The translations under genes were made by a program, and so were the position numbers. Shown one piece after another: positions 1-10,815 of a stretch of 64,000 bases of DNA. The notes under the pieces are model-generated. The model searched no databases. It saw only the letters and a list, made by a program, of their open reading frames with translations, and was not told the DNA's origin. The first letter of the stretch is position 1, and the number at the start of each line of letters is the position of its first letter. This DNA is from Phoronis australis (taxonomy: Eukaryota; Phoronida; Phoronidae), in contig NMRA01000152.1 of assembly GCA_002633005.1 (NCBI GenBank), positions 702,707 to 766,706 on the forward strand. The letters run 5' to 3'.

Positions 1-565
1 ATGTAGTAGAATAGTGGAGAATAACTCGACTTAGTAGCAGCGTTGTGTTGTGTTGTGGACAGTCTCGGTCCGTCAGTGAGATGGTTGTATTCAGTAACTA
101 AGTGTGGAACACTCAATTACACTAGTAATGCAACTGGCAGTAGCAAGATGAGGACTGTCTTTATTAGACAAGTGAACCGATTTATATACAAGTTACAAGT
201 ATGTGGGTTGCATGCACTAAACCTTATGATTCAATATCCTACAGGAAAAAACAGGAAGCAACTCTAAAAACTTTCACAACAATCATCTGAACTACTCTGT
301 TGTGTTTGCCATATATGGTAATGGTCAGCTGTCTTTAGGCAATGTTTCTGTGAATGACCATTACGCAATCTTGTTTACTACACAGATCATCAAAACATGT
401 GTGGATGCACCGGATGGGTTGGTCGCTGATTCAGCTAACAGCCAAAACAAGTTTCTATAAACAAAAACAATTGTCTAGTAAAGAAATAATATCAATAAGT
501 AATAACACTATCAAACTAACATACTAAGAATTATATGTATCATGAATGTCACAGATTTCATGACA
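1..565 (-). repeat. possible 3' LTR of the BEL/Pao element at 566-2290 (tentative)
   Basis: Read on the minus strand, a purine-rich stretch (GCGCGGGAG) runs directly into TGTCATGAAATC at 565. That is how a polypurine tract meets an LTR starting with TG. The span up to the window edge has no convincing gene; the 74-codon plus-strand frame at 43-267 has no recognisable domain. The LTR end and the partner LTR are not visible, so this is inference from one boundary only. Confidence 0.3.
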
Positions 566-1637
566 CTCCCGCGCCGCAAGAAAGCTGAATATTTAGCCAG
601 AATTTTTTGCGTTTTCCATGTAATTTCGCAGTGTATTTTCCGTCAGGATCGTGAGTAATACCATGGTTACGGTAGCTACTGAAATCAAAGGGCGTCTCTG
701 TCGTAGGGTCTTTGATTCCAATCGTTTCAAGGTCCCAGTATTGGGTGGCAGGGTCTGGCTCCTCTTGGAGAATTTTCATACAGGTGATGTTCGCATGAGT
801 GATCGGCGTTCCATTGCATTGTAGACGGGTGGGACCTGACAATAGGTACCCCAGTTTGGAAGCGACGGCCGTTGGTCCTGAACCTCTGATTGTGGTGTCG
901 CCAACGATTGACCAGTAATGATTGGCACCAATCAGCAAACCAATTTCAGTCATCGACTCGGCAGGGGAGTTAATGGGCAAACATTGTAAATAGTAAAAGC
1001 AGTTAACAGTAGTTGGCAAGTAATTCTTCACAGGCATAGAAATTGTTGAGACAATAACAGCAGACAGTTGTACATTACCATGTTGAGTTTTCAGCTCAAA
1101 TGTAGTCATTGGAAGTATCTGGAGTTGGGCATTAGAATCTCCGAAAGTAGATAGGGTGAGCGTTTCTGTAGGAGCGTGGTCTGTGTCAACATTTAGGCGC
1201 TTGGCGGCCCTGACAGTTAGAAACGTTCGTTGTGAACCCTCATCAAATAAAACATTTACCTTAGTCCAATGCCCCTCTCTCTCAATTGTGGCAGCGGCAG
1301 TCTTCAACAAAACTGGCCCTGCTGTGGGTGCCAGGTTCACCTGGGCATCTCGAGTAGTACTCGGTGGGTAGGCAGTGGACGTGACTTCGTTGTTCGGTTG
1401 GCTGGCTTCTGATCTGTTGTCGGGTTTCGGATTTTCTCGCGAAAAGGCAGCACATAACGTGGTGTGGTGCTTGCGATGGCGTATTCGGCAGGTGTGCATA
1501 GACGGCAGTCCCTGGCCTGGTGAGCACCTAAACAATTGAAACACAGTTGGTCTCGGCGGACAATCTCTAGTCGCTTCACAGGGTCGCTGAAGACTCTGTA
1601 GGTGTGTGACGCATGACTCTCTTTGCAAAATGCACAT
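558..1637 (-). pseudogene. BEL/Pao Gag-Pro remnant: protease and pre-RT segment
   Basis: This is a 359-codon open frame. Its first third is out of frame with the zinc-knuckle frame at 1337-1813 and probably not meaningful. Its last two thirds read as a retropepsin-like DUF1758 domain, with a DEGSQRTFL block where a DTGA-type active site would sit, then IGLLIGANHYW, then an incomplete pre-RT segment ending YTAKLHGK. The catalytic motif and the join into RT are the clearest parts. Ending at a candidate polypurine tract near 566 suggests a deletion that removed most of Pol. Confidence 0.6.
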
Positions 1638-2290
1638 CTTGACGAAGGTCGTCTGGTCGGTGGGTGTTCATGCTTCTTCTGAGGAAAGTGTTTCGCTGGT
1701 CGCAGTGTGTCGCTCACTGCAAAACTTGAAGTGGACGTGTAATGTGCTTCACCTGAAAGGGCCATGGAAGAGTCCCCTTCCATGCTGGCAGAAATATCTC
1801 GGAACAGCGCCATAAGAAGGTCGTTCAGGAAGTTTGACCTTGATCTCTACAAATCTGTGTTTTCACACCTCCAGGGATTTTCTCAAATATAATGGGCACC
1901 AAGATGTCACCATCGGGTCCTCAATCCCCGGATGTATGTCTCAAGGGTGTCACGAAAGTGGCGTAGACTGGCACTAGTTGGTTGGGGGGGGGTTTGATTT
2001 CCCACAGAGCTTTCATATAAGCATTGACCAATACAGTGGATTTTCCATACCTGTCAGCAAGCAGGTCCATGGCTTCTATGCAACTGGCGTTCGTCAGTGG
2101 ATGGCCAGCGATGGCATTGGCGGCGTCGCCGGCAATGTGGGCACGCAGGTACTGTAACTTTTGGACTGGTTCTTGTCCAGAATCGGAGTCGACCGCAGCA
2201 CAAAATGAGTCAGAAAACGACAGCCACTGGAGTGGGTCTCCAGAGAAAATAGGCAGTTGCAGCTTGGGTCATTTAGGGGTTTGATGGAGT
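566..2290 (-). mobile_element. BEL/Pao LTR retroelement remnant A (Gag to start of reverse transcriptase)
   Basis: Minus-strand coding remnants appear in retroelement order. At about 1825-2290 there is a DUF1759-like Gag segment (LPIFSGDPLQWLSF, AMDLLADRYGK). At 1337-1813 there is a zinc-knuckle region (CAFC, then CFNCLGAHQARDC). At about 558-1380 there is a DUF1758-type aspartic protease segment (VLFDEGSQRTFLT) followed by the very start of the RT region (DGKYTAKL). The pieces lie in different frames and stop before the RT catalytic core, RNase H or integrase, so the element is dead and internally deleted. Retroelement Gag packages RNA and the protease matures the polyprotein; here only relics remain. 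BEL/Pao assignment follows from the DUF1759-CCHC-DUF1758 order. Confidence 0.8.
1337..1813 (-). pseudogene. BEL/Pao Gag C-terminal zinc-knuckle segment
   Basis: This 158-codon minus-strand frame carries CAFCKESHASHTYRVF and then CFNCLGAHQARDC, the paired Cys/His knuckles found between DUF1759 and the protease in BEL/Pao Gag. It overlaps the protease frame by a frameshift near 1340-1370. It is a relic, not an intact gene. Confidence 0.65.
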
Positions 2291-2294
2291 TAAG

Positions 2295-2935
2295 TGGTTT
2301 GTCTTTTTACGCTTGCAAGTTTTTGTCCTCTTGACCAATTTCCTAGTGAACAACATCACTCAAACACCTAGAAAATGTGTTAAAAGCTTTAGCAGCATAT
2401 CTACAAAAGGTATATGTAAGTACAAAATATGGTGAAAATGATATTTTTGCAACAAATTCAAGTTTGAAGCCCTTCCTGCTTGCATTTCTACAATGCAGTC
2501 AACATTTGAGCTCTGCTAAGGTGCACACTTCAAACGGCTTGTTTATGACAGCCCCTGCCTCATCTACTTCTGTCAAATTTTGTTGGTTCACCTTTGTTTC
2601 AGTCCTGCTGAAAAGTAACACTGCCAACATTCGATGAGCAATGGTTTTAAAGTGAGAATCACTGTCCAATAACTTCTGACATATGATCAAAGACTATAGA
2701 TCTCCATTAAACATTACAAAACCATGTAGTTTATATGGAATTACAACTATACAATGTATCAGGAATATGAAGGAAAACGCCCATAAATTGATGATTTCAG
2801 TAAGATTCCAGGCACAAAATGTGCAGCACCACAAAATTCACACTGTCTCACAGTGTAGCAATGGCCAATTTGGGAGCCAAAACAACCGCACTTTAAACCT
2901 ACGGTCTAGAGCTATTCACAATTTATGATTGGTGT
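2295..2935. other. non-coding stretch between the two retroelement remnants
   Basis: AT-rich sequence with only short open frames on either strand and no recognisable domain. It separates remnant A from remnant B, which encode the same Gag region twice, so it is either flanking host DNA or heavily decayed LTR sequence. Confidence 0.4.
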
Positions 2936-3086
2936 GTGTTTTTATTGTGCAAATATAGAACCCGAAGTATTGACGAGTCGAAGTCTGATGGGTTGGTTGA
3001 TTTCTTGCATTAGTGTGGAAGGTTGTGGTACTTCCGTACGCTGACGTGGTGAGCGGTTCACTGGCGTTGAGAATTTCAATTTCTGT

Positions 3087-3907
3087 CTAGAGAAATTTGC
3101 GCAGTTGGTCAAGGGACATATCAAGATCGCCGTCAGTCCGTCTTGCGATGTTTCGTCCGATTGAAGGGGGAGGCTTGTTTAGCAGCAGGGGAACAAGAAG
3201 ACTGCCGTTAAATGGTTCTATGGCTTGTAGTTGCCTCAATTTCGTCTCTAGGCTGTCATAAAATGAACGGATGCTGGCAAGGTGGCTAGTGGGTGCATCT
3301 GTGCTGGTGATAGATTCGATGAGGGCTGAATTGATTTTTGAGGTAGATCCATACCGGTCTGCAAGAAGCTGGACTGCGATGGTGTAATTGCTATTGTCGA
3401 TTGATAGTCCATCGATATGTGGAAGTGGTTCATCGGTGACGAGAGATTTCAGATATACAAACTTCTGAACATGAGGTAATGACTGACTGTGGACACTGGC
3501 ATCGAATAAATCCCAAAACTGTTGAAATTCCATGATATCACCACTGAACTTTTGTAATTGTAGGGTCGGTAGTCGAAATCCATGGTGAGGCTGCGGCGTT
3601 GTGACAGTTTGAGGTGCGAATGATGGTTGTTCCTGCACTTGTTTGACAGAGTTTTGATGTCAATCAGTTGTTGTTTTATGTCCTCAATGTAGTCAATCGC
3701 TTCTTCGTAGAATGTGTCCAGCTCAGTTTCCGGTGTGAATTGAGCGATTGCGGTATCCAGGTCGGAAAGTGTGTTAAGTGTAGTATTCAAGTTGAAATTT
3801 TCGTCGCTGACGTCTTTCAGTGGGGTATTGCCGAGGCCTTCGTGAATGAAGCTCGGTTGCCTCGTCTTCTGGCTAGCAGTTGTGCCTTACTTTCTGACAT
3901 AGTGTAG
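3087..3907 (-). mobile_element. BEL/Pao retroelement remnant B (Gag N-terminus and DUF1759)
   Basis: The minus strand begins with an ATG at 3905-3907 (MSESKAQLLARRRGNR). After a one-base frameshift near 3840 it continues through an acidic helical segment (TPETELDTFYEEAIDYIED) and then, in another frame at 3087-3638, through a clear DUF1759 Gag domain (LQKFSGDIMEFQQFW, VQLLADRYGS). It duplicates the domain in remnant A but is distinct in sequence, so these are two elements or two subfamilies in the same orientation. Nothing after Gag is preserved. AATAAA-bearing sequences at about 2940 and 3945 resemble each other for some 40 bases and could be LTR ends, but the match does not extend. Confidence 0.75.
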
Positions 3908-4086
3908 TGAGAAGCATCGAGTCATGCCACCAAAAAGATGTGGGTTTTTATTGTACAATTAAGATAAAACCCGAGGTGGTTCGTAGAGAAAAATACTTGT
4001 GTTCGGTATGATGTATTAAAAAACTTCTGGTGTGATAGTGTAAAGATATAACATATAACATGCAAGTGAACCTATTCGACCAATCA

Positions 4087-4535
4087 CAAGGTACCTAAAC
4101 TACACGGTTAACGGACTCATAAACGCGGTCACGGACGCATGAACACGACTCACGAACCTGCAAACACCGTCCACTGACTCACAAACACTGGAATGGACTC
4201 ACAAAACACGATCCATTCACCCAAATACATGGGACACGAACTCACATTCACGAAGAAACACGGTTAAGGGACAGCCAAACATGGTGTACGGACAAAATGT
4301 AGATCTCAGCTGACCCAGGAAGCCGATGAGTCCGTGACCCGTGTTTGGCGGTCCGTTAACCGTGGTTCCTCGTGAATATGAGTACGTGTCCCGTGTATTT
4401 GCGTGAATGATCATGTTTTGTGAGTCCGTTCCCGTGTTTGTGAGTCAGTGGACAGTGTTTGCAGGTCCGTGAGTCGTGTTCATTGGTCCATGACTGTGTT
4501 TATGAGTCTGTTAACCATGCAGTTTAGGTACCTTG
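4087..4535. mobile_element. hairpin (foldback) MITE with long imperfect arms
   Basis: The left end CAAGGTACCTAAACTACACG and the right end GCAGTTTAGGTACCTTG are inverted copies. The two arms of about 200 bp remain complementary almost to a centre near 4300. Each arm is built from short degenerate units of the type GTCCGTGAGTCGTGTTTG, so it is both palindrome and internal tandem repeat. AATC sits just outside each end (4082-4085 and 4536-4539) and may be a target duplication. No protein is encoded. The minus-strand frame at 4217-4414 is an artefact of the repeats. Confidence 0.8.
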
Positions 4536-4606
4536 AATCGGAATGTGCGCCAAATATAAAACTAACCAGTGGGGAAGATTAGCTTGGACTGGGATGATTT
4601 GTAAAC

Positions 4607-4740
4607 ATATGTCAAGAGGTAACAACAATAACTTTAAACTGAACATGTACAAGAAATACCTAAGCTAAATATATGTCTAGAGGTAACAATAATAACTTAA
4701 AACTGAACAATAAAATATACAGGAAATACCTAAGCTAACA
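4607..4740. repeat. two-copy direct repeat of about 65 bp
   Basis: The block TATGTCAAGAGGTAACAA...AAATACCTAAGCTAA at about 4607-4665 is repeated at about 4668-4740 with small changes. It is AT-rich and non-coding. Confidence 0.65.
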
Positions 4741-5490
4741 AACCTTTAAACCTGTCATAAACACATTCCAATAATTGGCGTTTGAAAATTGACCAAGTAT
4801 GCACAAGTCCAAAAAATGTCTTGGACCGTGTCATGCAATGACAGTGGTAAAGTGCTTTGTAAGATTGAAAAGCACTTGATTCTCTGTATTACTCTTTTGA
4901 CGTGGATTCGCACCTCCGCAATACAACGTGTCTCTTCCACCTGTGCAGGTTCCAGCTGTGCAACTTTGCTTTTCCGGAAGGGTGGAATGTTCAGACTGAC
5001 TCCCCTTGGGGATAGCATGTCCGCAATGTCAAACCCCGTCAGTCATAACACATTCGGCTTTCCAGACACAAAATGACAACCACAGACTTTAATGTTTATT
5101 CTTATTTTCCGCATTGTCAAGTCCGCTCACCCAGTCTGTCTCAACCACAGCGATCTCGCATGAGAACTCGCTGGAAACTCGAAAAATCCACACAAATTCC
5201 CACTTTTATTTCTTCTGTGACTGCATCCGACCACACAGCCAAAATCGTGTCCGCTCATCAAAGCACAGATTCTTAAATAAAACAACTTAAACACAAGCAA
5301 ACAACAGAACCAAAACGTAAACAAAGATCAGCTGAATGCCCCTTTCTCGTGTTGTCTCGCATACTCACGCGGGAGTATTGCGTAGTGGTCATATAGAATA
5401 GTTGCCTTGAGATAGCTGACCAGTACCATGTATATTTCAACCACGGTAGGGAATTTCTTACCGATGTTGTCAAAGGTCTTACAGTTGTTT
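4741..5490. other. no supported gene
   Basis: Short overlapping frames occur on both strands (the longest 95 codons at 4789-5076), but none has a domain, a start context or a splice signal I can support. Confidence 0.35.
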
Positions 5491-5494
5491 ATGA

Positions 5495-5804
5495 GATGAT
5501 TCTAGCACTGAGAAATGTTTCTTGAATTACGATACAGTACTTTGTTCTAGTCGCGCTAAAGTAGTTAGAATAGCAGTTATGACTGTCCCGATTGTAGAGC
5601 AGGCAGGGAAAATCACGCCTGCTCACGGTGCGCCCGGGCTTCGTTCACACCTAACTCACTGTAAGTTCCAGGCACTGAGTCACGCTTAGGCTTACGCCAG
5701 TTTGTCACGGTCAATTTACACCTCACTCTCAGTGGCTGTACTGTAATGTGAAGCAGAAGGCATAGAAGTTGTTAGGTGTACTCCCAATACATACCTAAGG
5801 CATT
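5495..5804. repeat. diverged segmental copy of 7397-7706
   Basis: It begins GATGATTCTAGCAC and ends at CATACCTAAGGCATTAA. Along its length it matches 7397-7706, including AAATGTTTCTTGAA, ACCTAACTCAC and GTTAGGTGTACTC. It even keeps the minus-strand splice-donor-like boundary of the exon at 7695-7847. Differences and indels show an old duplication within the transposon cluster. Confidence 0.75.
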
Positions 5805-5809
5805 AAGCT

Positions 5810-6345
5810 TGCTTCAAATGGGTGGTGAAGATAACCATTTTTATGACGTTATCACGTTCAGAGTAAGACAGGCAAATAGGACATGACTGGGTTTTACCAA
5901 GGGTGCAGACATCCAATAAGGCAAATGAATTTAAGATTAATTATATATTAAGCTTTTAGATAGGTTCGCACACAAATAAGTGGGTGAGAATAAATTGTTT
6001 TACTAATATTCAAAAATCATTACCTCAGGCCAGTCTTAAAAATATCTTTGTTTGCCCTTACCCAACCACACTCTGGACGTCAAGGTAGGCAGGTAGGTAG
6101 GTAAAAAAATTTTTGTATTACTTCATACGTCAATTCTGCTTCTCCTTCTTAACCAATGAGGCACACCATCTTCAAGAGTCCTGAGAAATTGACAACTCAT
6201 GTTTGCGATTTTGTTGAAGGATTTTTGCCTGTTTTTTGTAACAGAACAACAAAGTCACCAGTAAGGCTGTGTCATTCACCACGCAAAAGTGTGAAATTTA
6301 TTAAAAAATTCAGAAGAATTTTTTTAGTAAAATTTTCTGAGTTGG
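5810..6345. other. no supported gene
   Basis: AT-rich spacer with a short GTAGGTAGGTAG-like run near 6085. The plus-strand frame at 6156-6383 shows no domain. Confidence 0.35.
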
Positions 6346-6347
6346 TT

Positions 6348-6824
6348 TTAAGCGGGTTGGACCTGTACAGGCAAAAAAACTAGTTCCATTGGAGGAAATT
6401 CCTCACTGAAAGTTACCGAGTCCTTTACTGATGAGTCTGTAATTTCTACCCGAAGTGCAGCATACATGTGATCCGATAAATGTGACGAGTCAGACAGGAA
6501 TAGAGTTCTGGGGGTCAAAGAGTGACCAGGTCTAGGAGTAGCACTTGCTGGCCATCTGGGCATTGGTGGTTTCCTTGCTTTTTTTCTAGCGAATCGAGCA
6601 ACTTCCATTGGTGTAGCGGTCGCAGTAAGAGGATCAGGATGATCCTCAGTTGGTCCTTGACCGCCGACGAAATGCTTTGAACAAATCACAGTGTACTTGG
6701 GTACATTTTCAATGTTGAAGTTCTGGCGGCCACACCGAGCGACCCACAGCATGCACTTTTCCAAGTCGGTATTTAGCTTCGGAAAATTGACGATGAATAC
6801 GCCCTTCATATACTCACGGTGCAC
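6348..6824 (-). pseudogene. THAP-domain protein fragment (transposon-derived)
   Basis: The 158-codon minus-strand frame contains the C-terminal part of a THAP zinc finger: NFPKLNTDLEKCMLWV, then CSKHFVGGQGPTEDHPDPL. The initial C-x2-4-C pair of the C2CH finger is missing and would need an upstream exon or is lost. THAP fingers bind DNA in P-element and Kolobok-type transposases and in domesticated host factors. After the finger comes a basic, proline-rich tail with no transposase core. Minus-strand exons at 7137-7282 and 7695-7847 may belong to the same decayed element. Confidence 0.65.
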
Positions 6825-7136
6825 GTATCTTTAGTCTGAATTGCATCTTCCATGGCAGCAATGCTTATTTACCATTATTAAAGGAGAACTAAGAAATAAA
6901 CGCGATTAAATCTACACAACAAGTACAAGAAAACATGAGGAGTATGGCGATTTTCTTTGTTATTTGCCCCACTTCCGGTCAAATCTCGCACATTCTCGCG
7001 GTGTTTCGTGACTTCGCTAAAGAACTCGCAAAATTACTATTGTTCGCTTCTGTAACAGTCTGTGAGACTTTGTGGAGCAAGTCGCTAAGAAAGCTTTGTC
7101 CAGGGATGCCTTCACTTAATTAAATTTTTCACTCAC

Positions 7137-7282
7137 CCATAGGGGCTGGTGACTAATGAAACCAGTCTCTCCCTCCTCATCATAGGATGGTAATTTCACA
7201 GATAATAACTGTTTTATCTGTACACGCTTCTCTGGCGGCCAATGATTTTTGTGTCCAGCACTTTCAGATGTCGCTTCGCTTA
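7137..7282 (-). CDS. exon of a minus-strand transposon-type protein
   Basis: Read on the minus strand, this exon follows a TTTTTACAG acceptor and ends at TATGG|GTGAGT. It encodes SEATSESAGHKNHWPPEK and then YDEEGETGFISHQPLW, an acidic block ending in a PLxW motif. It starts in phase 1, exactly matching the end of the upstream exon at 7695-7847, and ends in phase 0. From memory, similar acidic-PLPW segments occur in lineage-specific transposon proteins of marine invertebrates; no function can be named. Confidence 0.45.
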
Positions 7283-7396
7283 CTGTAAAAAGAAGAGAAA
7301 AACAATTCACCATTCTTTACATAATTCATTTATCGCAACGAAAACAAGTGGCAACTGAATGATTTTACTTGTAAACACATTCCCAATTTTTTACTA

Positions 7397-7706
7397 GATG
7401 ATTCTAGCACCGAGAAATGTTTCTTGAAATGCGATACAGTACTTTGTTCTTGTCGCGAGTGAGAGAAGGCAGGGAAACTCACGCGTGCTCATGGTGTGCT
7501 CACACATCATTCATACCTAACTCACGGTAAGTTCCGGGCACAGTCACGCATAGGCTCACTCTCTGATCTGTCTCCGGTTATGGTCACGCCTAGCCAGACT
7601 GGAGGCAGCCTGGACGAAGTCAAATAATTCACTCGATGTTCTGTAATGTGAAGCAGAAAACATAAAAGTTGTTAGGTGTACTCAAAATACATACCTGAGG
7701 CAGTCA
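7397..7706. repeat. diverged segmental copy of 5495-5804
   Basis: Partner of the segment at 5495-5804. This copy carries an intact GT donor for the exon at 7695-7847 and about 70 extra bases in its middle (around 7570-7640). Confidence 0.75.
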
Positions 7707-7847
7707 TTTTTGTCCTTAGATTGGCATTTTCTTCTCTTACCTTGATAACTTGAGCCAGTAGCGACTGGTAAGATGCACACTGTTGACTGTGCCATGGATT
7801 GTGCTTGGGCACCTTGCCAGCCACTGTTGGGTATCCTTTTTTATTCA
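7695..7847 (-). CDS. exon of a minus-strand transposon-type protein
   Basis: On the minus strand an acceptor TTTTTGTAG precedes it and the donor is CTCAG|GTATGT. It encodes GYPTVAGKVPKHNPWHSQQC followed by a helical, coiled-coil-like segment (SLLAQVIKVREENANLRTKM). Phase 1 at its end matches the next exon at 7137-7282, which supports real splicing of this pair. The protein family is not recognised. Confidence 0.45.
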
Positions 7848-7869
7848 CTACAAAAATTAATTTCAAGTA

Positions 7870-8860
7870 TTAAGAATTAAGAAACAATACATTAGTTAAA
7901 AAATTTTAAAATATACTGTATGCTTAGATTGTTTAACAGTATGGGTTTATTTCTATAAGAATTACAACTAAGAAGCTGGTGTAGCTGTAGAGACGATCAA
8001 TCTGTAATCAGTGACAAAACCAAAACACTATCCTTAGAGTTGAGATAAATCACGTTTTTTTTTCTTCAACCGTTTCTCAGCAGCGATGATGACCTTAGAT
8101 TCAGAAAGGTGGCTAATAGAGGGATATGGTGATGTAGTGAGAATGGTATTCCAGGAAATTATGAGTTTCGCCGTGCTAGGCAATGAAATGAGATGAGACT
8201 ATTGCAGATGGTGACTGGTTTTCGGCAGTGTCAACAGGTGTTGGAGTAAAAATTCCTGAAATGAAGTTAAAAGTGCACAAGATAAAAGTTTTCATATATA
8301 CCGACACAATTAAATGAGAAGCGAATTTTCTGACTGGAGATTTTTTATTGAAAAAATATTCATTGGATCAAATAACAAAGAAATGAAATTATTATTAAGA
8401 GGTCTTCTCTCGGATAAAACTGCTAGTCTAGTCACTAATACTTTTGGTTATACATGACGCATGAAATGTATGAATTTGTCCATGTTCCCAGCCCCGGGAT
8501 TTGGTCAATCGGATTATAACATAGCGCCATAGAGTACTAGCTTCTGTGTGTAAGGAAGGGAACAGAATGTTGGTTTTTGTAAATATGCAACACTTGTGTC
8601 GTATCGGAACGGGATTTGTTGGTTCACGTACTTCTAGCTTCTAGACCTGGCTGTTTTGACAACTGTAACCCTGTGACCTAAATTCCAAACTTGGCTGACC
8701 TCTTTTTTCAAAACAATGAATGCCCCCTGGCAAATAATTATTGAATACTTTAGAGAGTTGTATGTTTCAGTTTTAAAAAAAGTGAAAAGTAGAGAGCATT
8801 CTGATGAAGTGTTGTTGATAATGTATCATAAACCATGGAATATTTTTATGCCTCACTTGA
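7870..8860. other. no supported gene
   Basis: AT-rich sequence with only short frames on both strands. I see no domain, RNA gene or clear repeat. Confidence 0.35.
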
Positions 8861-8871
8861 TTAATTCATAC

Positions 8872-9266
8872 CCGATTCTGTTGGAGTTTCTAGTCCACTG
8901 AAACTTGGGGTGACAGCTAATAAAGAAACGATTTTCTTGTCTGATTCCTCCAGGGGTTTGGAGCGAGAACCTCCTCCTGTTTTCTTAACTTCTCTTTGCA
9001 GTTGGTTCTGTGAGGCTCTTGCCCCAGACACCATGTGCTTCCACTTTTCTTTTGCATTGTGTGGTGTTCTGTTTGCTGTCCCTAGACTTGTTATTTGTTC
9101 AGCTATCCATTCCCAAACGGAGTTCTTTTCCACCTTCATCACCTTCTCACTAAACTTGCTGTTAATAACTTGTAAGTTTGACTCGGCAAGTTCATTCAGA
9201 AGGTTGCTTTCATTCTGCGTCCAATTACATGACCTTTTTTAGCTTCAGCCTTTTTGTCCGTACCAT
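8872..9266 (-). pseudogene. Myb/SANT-like DNA-binding protein, first exon, one-base frameshift
   Basis: Minus-strand ATG at 9264-9266 opens a basic N-terminus (MVRTKRLKLK). A frameshift in the six-T run at 9235-9240 then separates it from a Myb/SANT-like domain: NWTQNESNLLNELAE, VWEWIAEQITSLG, TPHNAKEKWKHMVSGA, with Trp residues spaced as in Harbinger-associated Myb-like and NAIF1-type proteins. The exon ends at GAATCGG|GTATGA (8872). Such proteins normally bring Harbinger transposase to the nucleus and to DNA. Here the single-base change breaks the frame, so it is probably dead, unless the extra base is a sequencing error in a homopolymer. Confidence 0.6.
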
Positions 9267-9269
9267 GGT

Positions 9270-10690
9270 GACAGGAATTATGGGTATTGCCTTATATGGT
9301 ATCCCATTTGGCTATCTACCGCATAACATAGATATCCGCTGGGTAGTTATCTGAACCATAATCAGTATCTGCTAATGTCTAAGGTATATTCATCCCTACA
9401 TCGGTCAATACTTTGACAATGCCTTGGAAAAGCCATATAACAGTTGCTTCTATTTAGTCTTGAAACATTGAATCATTATAAACGTTTCCTCAGAACATGT
9501 GTTACACTCATTGGCGAAGTTGATTGTTTTGAGACCGGTCTCAAAATACTGAGAGGTGAAATAGGACAAACTCACTTTCTGTGGTTTTACTGTGGTGAGA
9601 GTGGAAGAATGGAGCTCACAAGTTTTAAAAAGCATTATATTCCTTTTATCATACATGGGCATGTCTGTTCAACATATCAGTAATAGTCCCGAGACACTCA
9701 CTGGTAGACTTGAGGTTATCTGCTCCTCATAGCCTCGGCCACTTGAAGAGTGTCCACCTCTGGATAGTCTGCCGACAGCGTCTCTGGGGCACTGGACTCT
9801 CTCAAGTCACGCAAGGTCCAGATGATTAACCAAGTAGAGCATGGTCTGGATCAACTTCGAAACATATTCTGTAACAAAGTATAGTAACTGAAGGCTCCTG
9901 ATTGAACCACTTCTCAACCAAAGGATTTGCAAGAAAAATGGACTGGACTATAAATAGTTCTGATGATTTTGCCCATTATACTTTACCATACAACACTAGA
10001 AAATGATTGATTTATTATTTGTCCAGACTGTTACTTAACCAAAGTATTCATAGACAAGAAAATAAGTGAAGTTGTGTGCTGTCTTCACCATGGAGTCATT
10101 GTACACATACATTAACTAAAACAGATTAATTAATATCAATTTTGACAACTAATTCTGAATTTCACCAGTACAAACCATATGTGGCCTCTACTCTTGCAGC
10201 ACGCGCAACGGGTTGACCAGCCTTTCCACGCTGTAAGCTGCTCTTCCACAATAACGATCCATCCTGCTTCCGAGCAAAAGCTTGTCCAGTGTTTTTCCTT
10301 ATAGTAAAGAGCAGCCAAGATGAGTCGGATAAAAATGAATAAGAAGGTATTTGAGACCAGGGAAAACTTCGAATGAACTTTGTAGTGTAATAAAGCAGAG
10401 CTTACTATTTATCTCACTCTACAATAACTAACCACATTGCGTACAAGGAGATAATATCTTGGCGGTGATAAAATTACTATGTTTCTGGATACAATTGCTT
10501 TAATTTGTCTGCTTTTTGTGATGCAAATGCAACTCTAGGTTTATTCATCCATCTGACCATTCAATGAGTAAAAGTAAAAGTCCATGATTCGCATTTAGAA
10601 TTATTATTTTACACGCAGCACATTTCATGGGATCATGGATTACCCTGCTATTCATAGGATGAAAATGGAAGTGACGCATCTTGGGGACAA
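9270..10690. other. no supported gene
   Basis: Contains short frames at 9444-9683 (plus), 9450-9662 (minus) and 10136-10318 (minus), none with a recognisable domain. Nothing else stands out. Confidence 0.35.
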
Positions 10691-10696
10691 ATTCAT

Positions 10697-10815
10697 TCAC
10701 CACGGCATGAAAAGCTTCCAAAATGCTATTTGGTCATGTGGTGAAAGTCTTTTCACGTCTTTTTCAAGCTGTCGGCTTTCTAGTATCTTCAGTAGCTCCT
10801 CATACTGCTGAGTAC
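10697..10815 (-). CDS. possible last exon of the SWIM-type transposon gene
   Basis: On the minus strand a TTTTACACAG acceptor opens an exon encoding GTQQYEELLKILESRQLEKD, then VKRLSPHDQIAFWKLFMPW and a stop. It is helical and charged with no named domain. It lies downstream of the SWIM exons at 12.0-13.3 kb on the same strand and could be their C-terminus or a separate relic. Confidence 0.35.
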
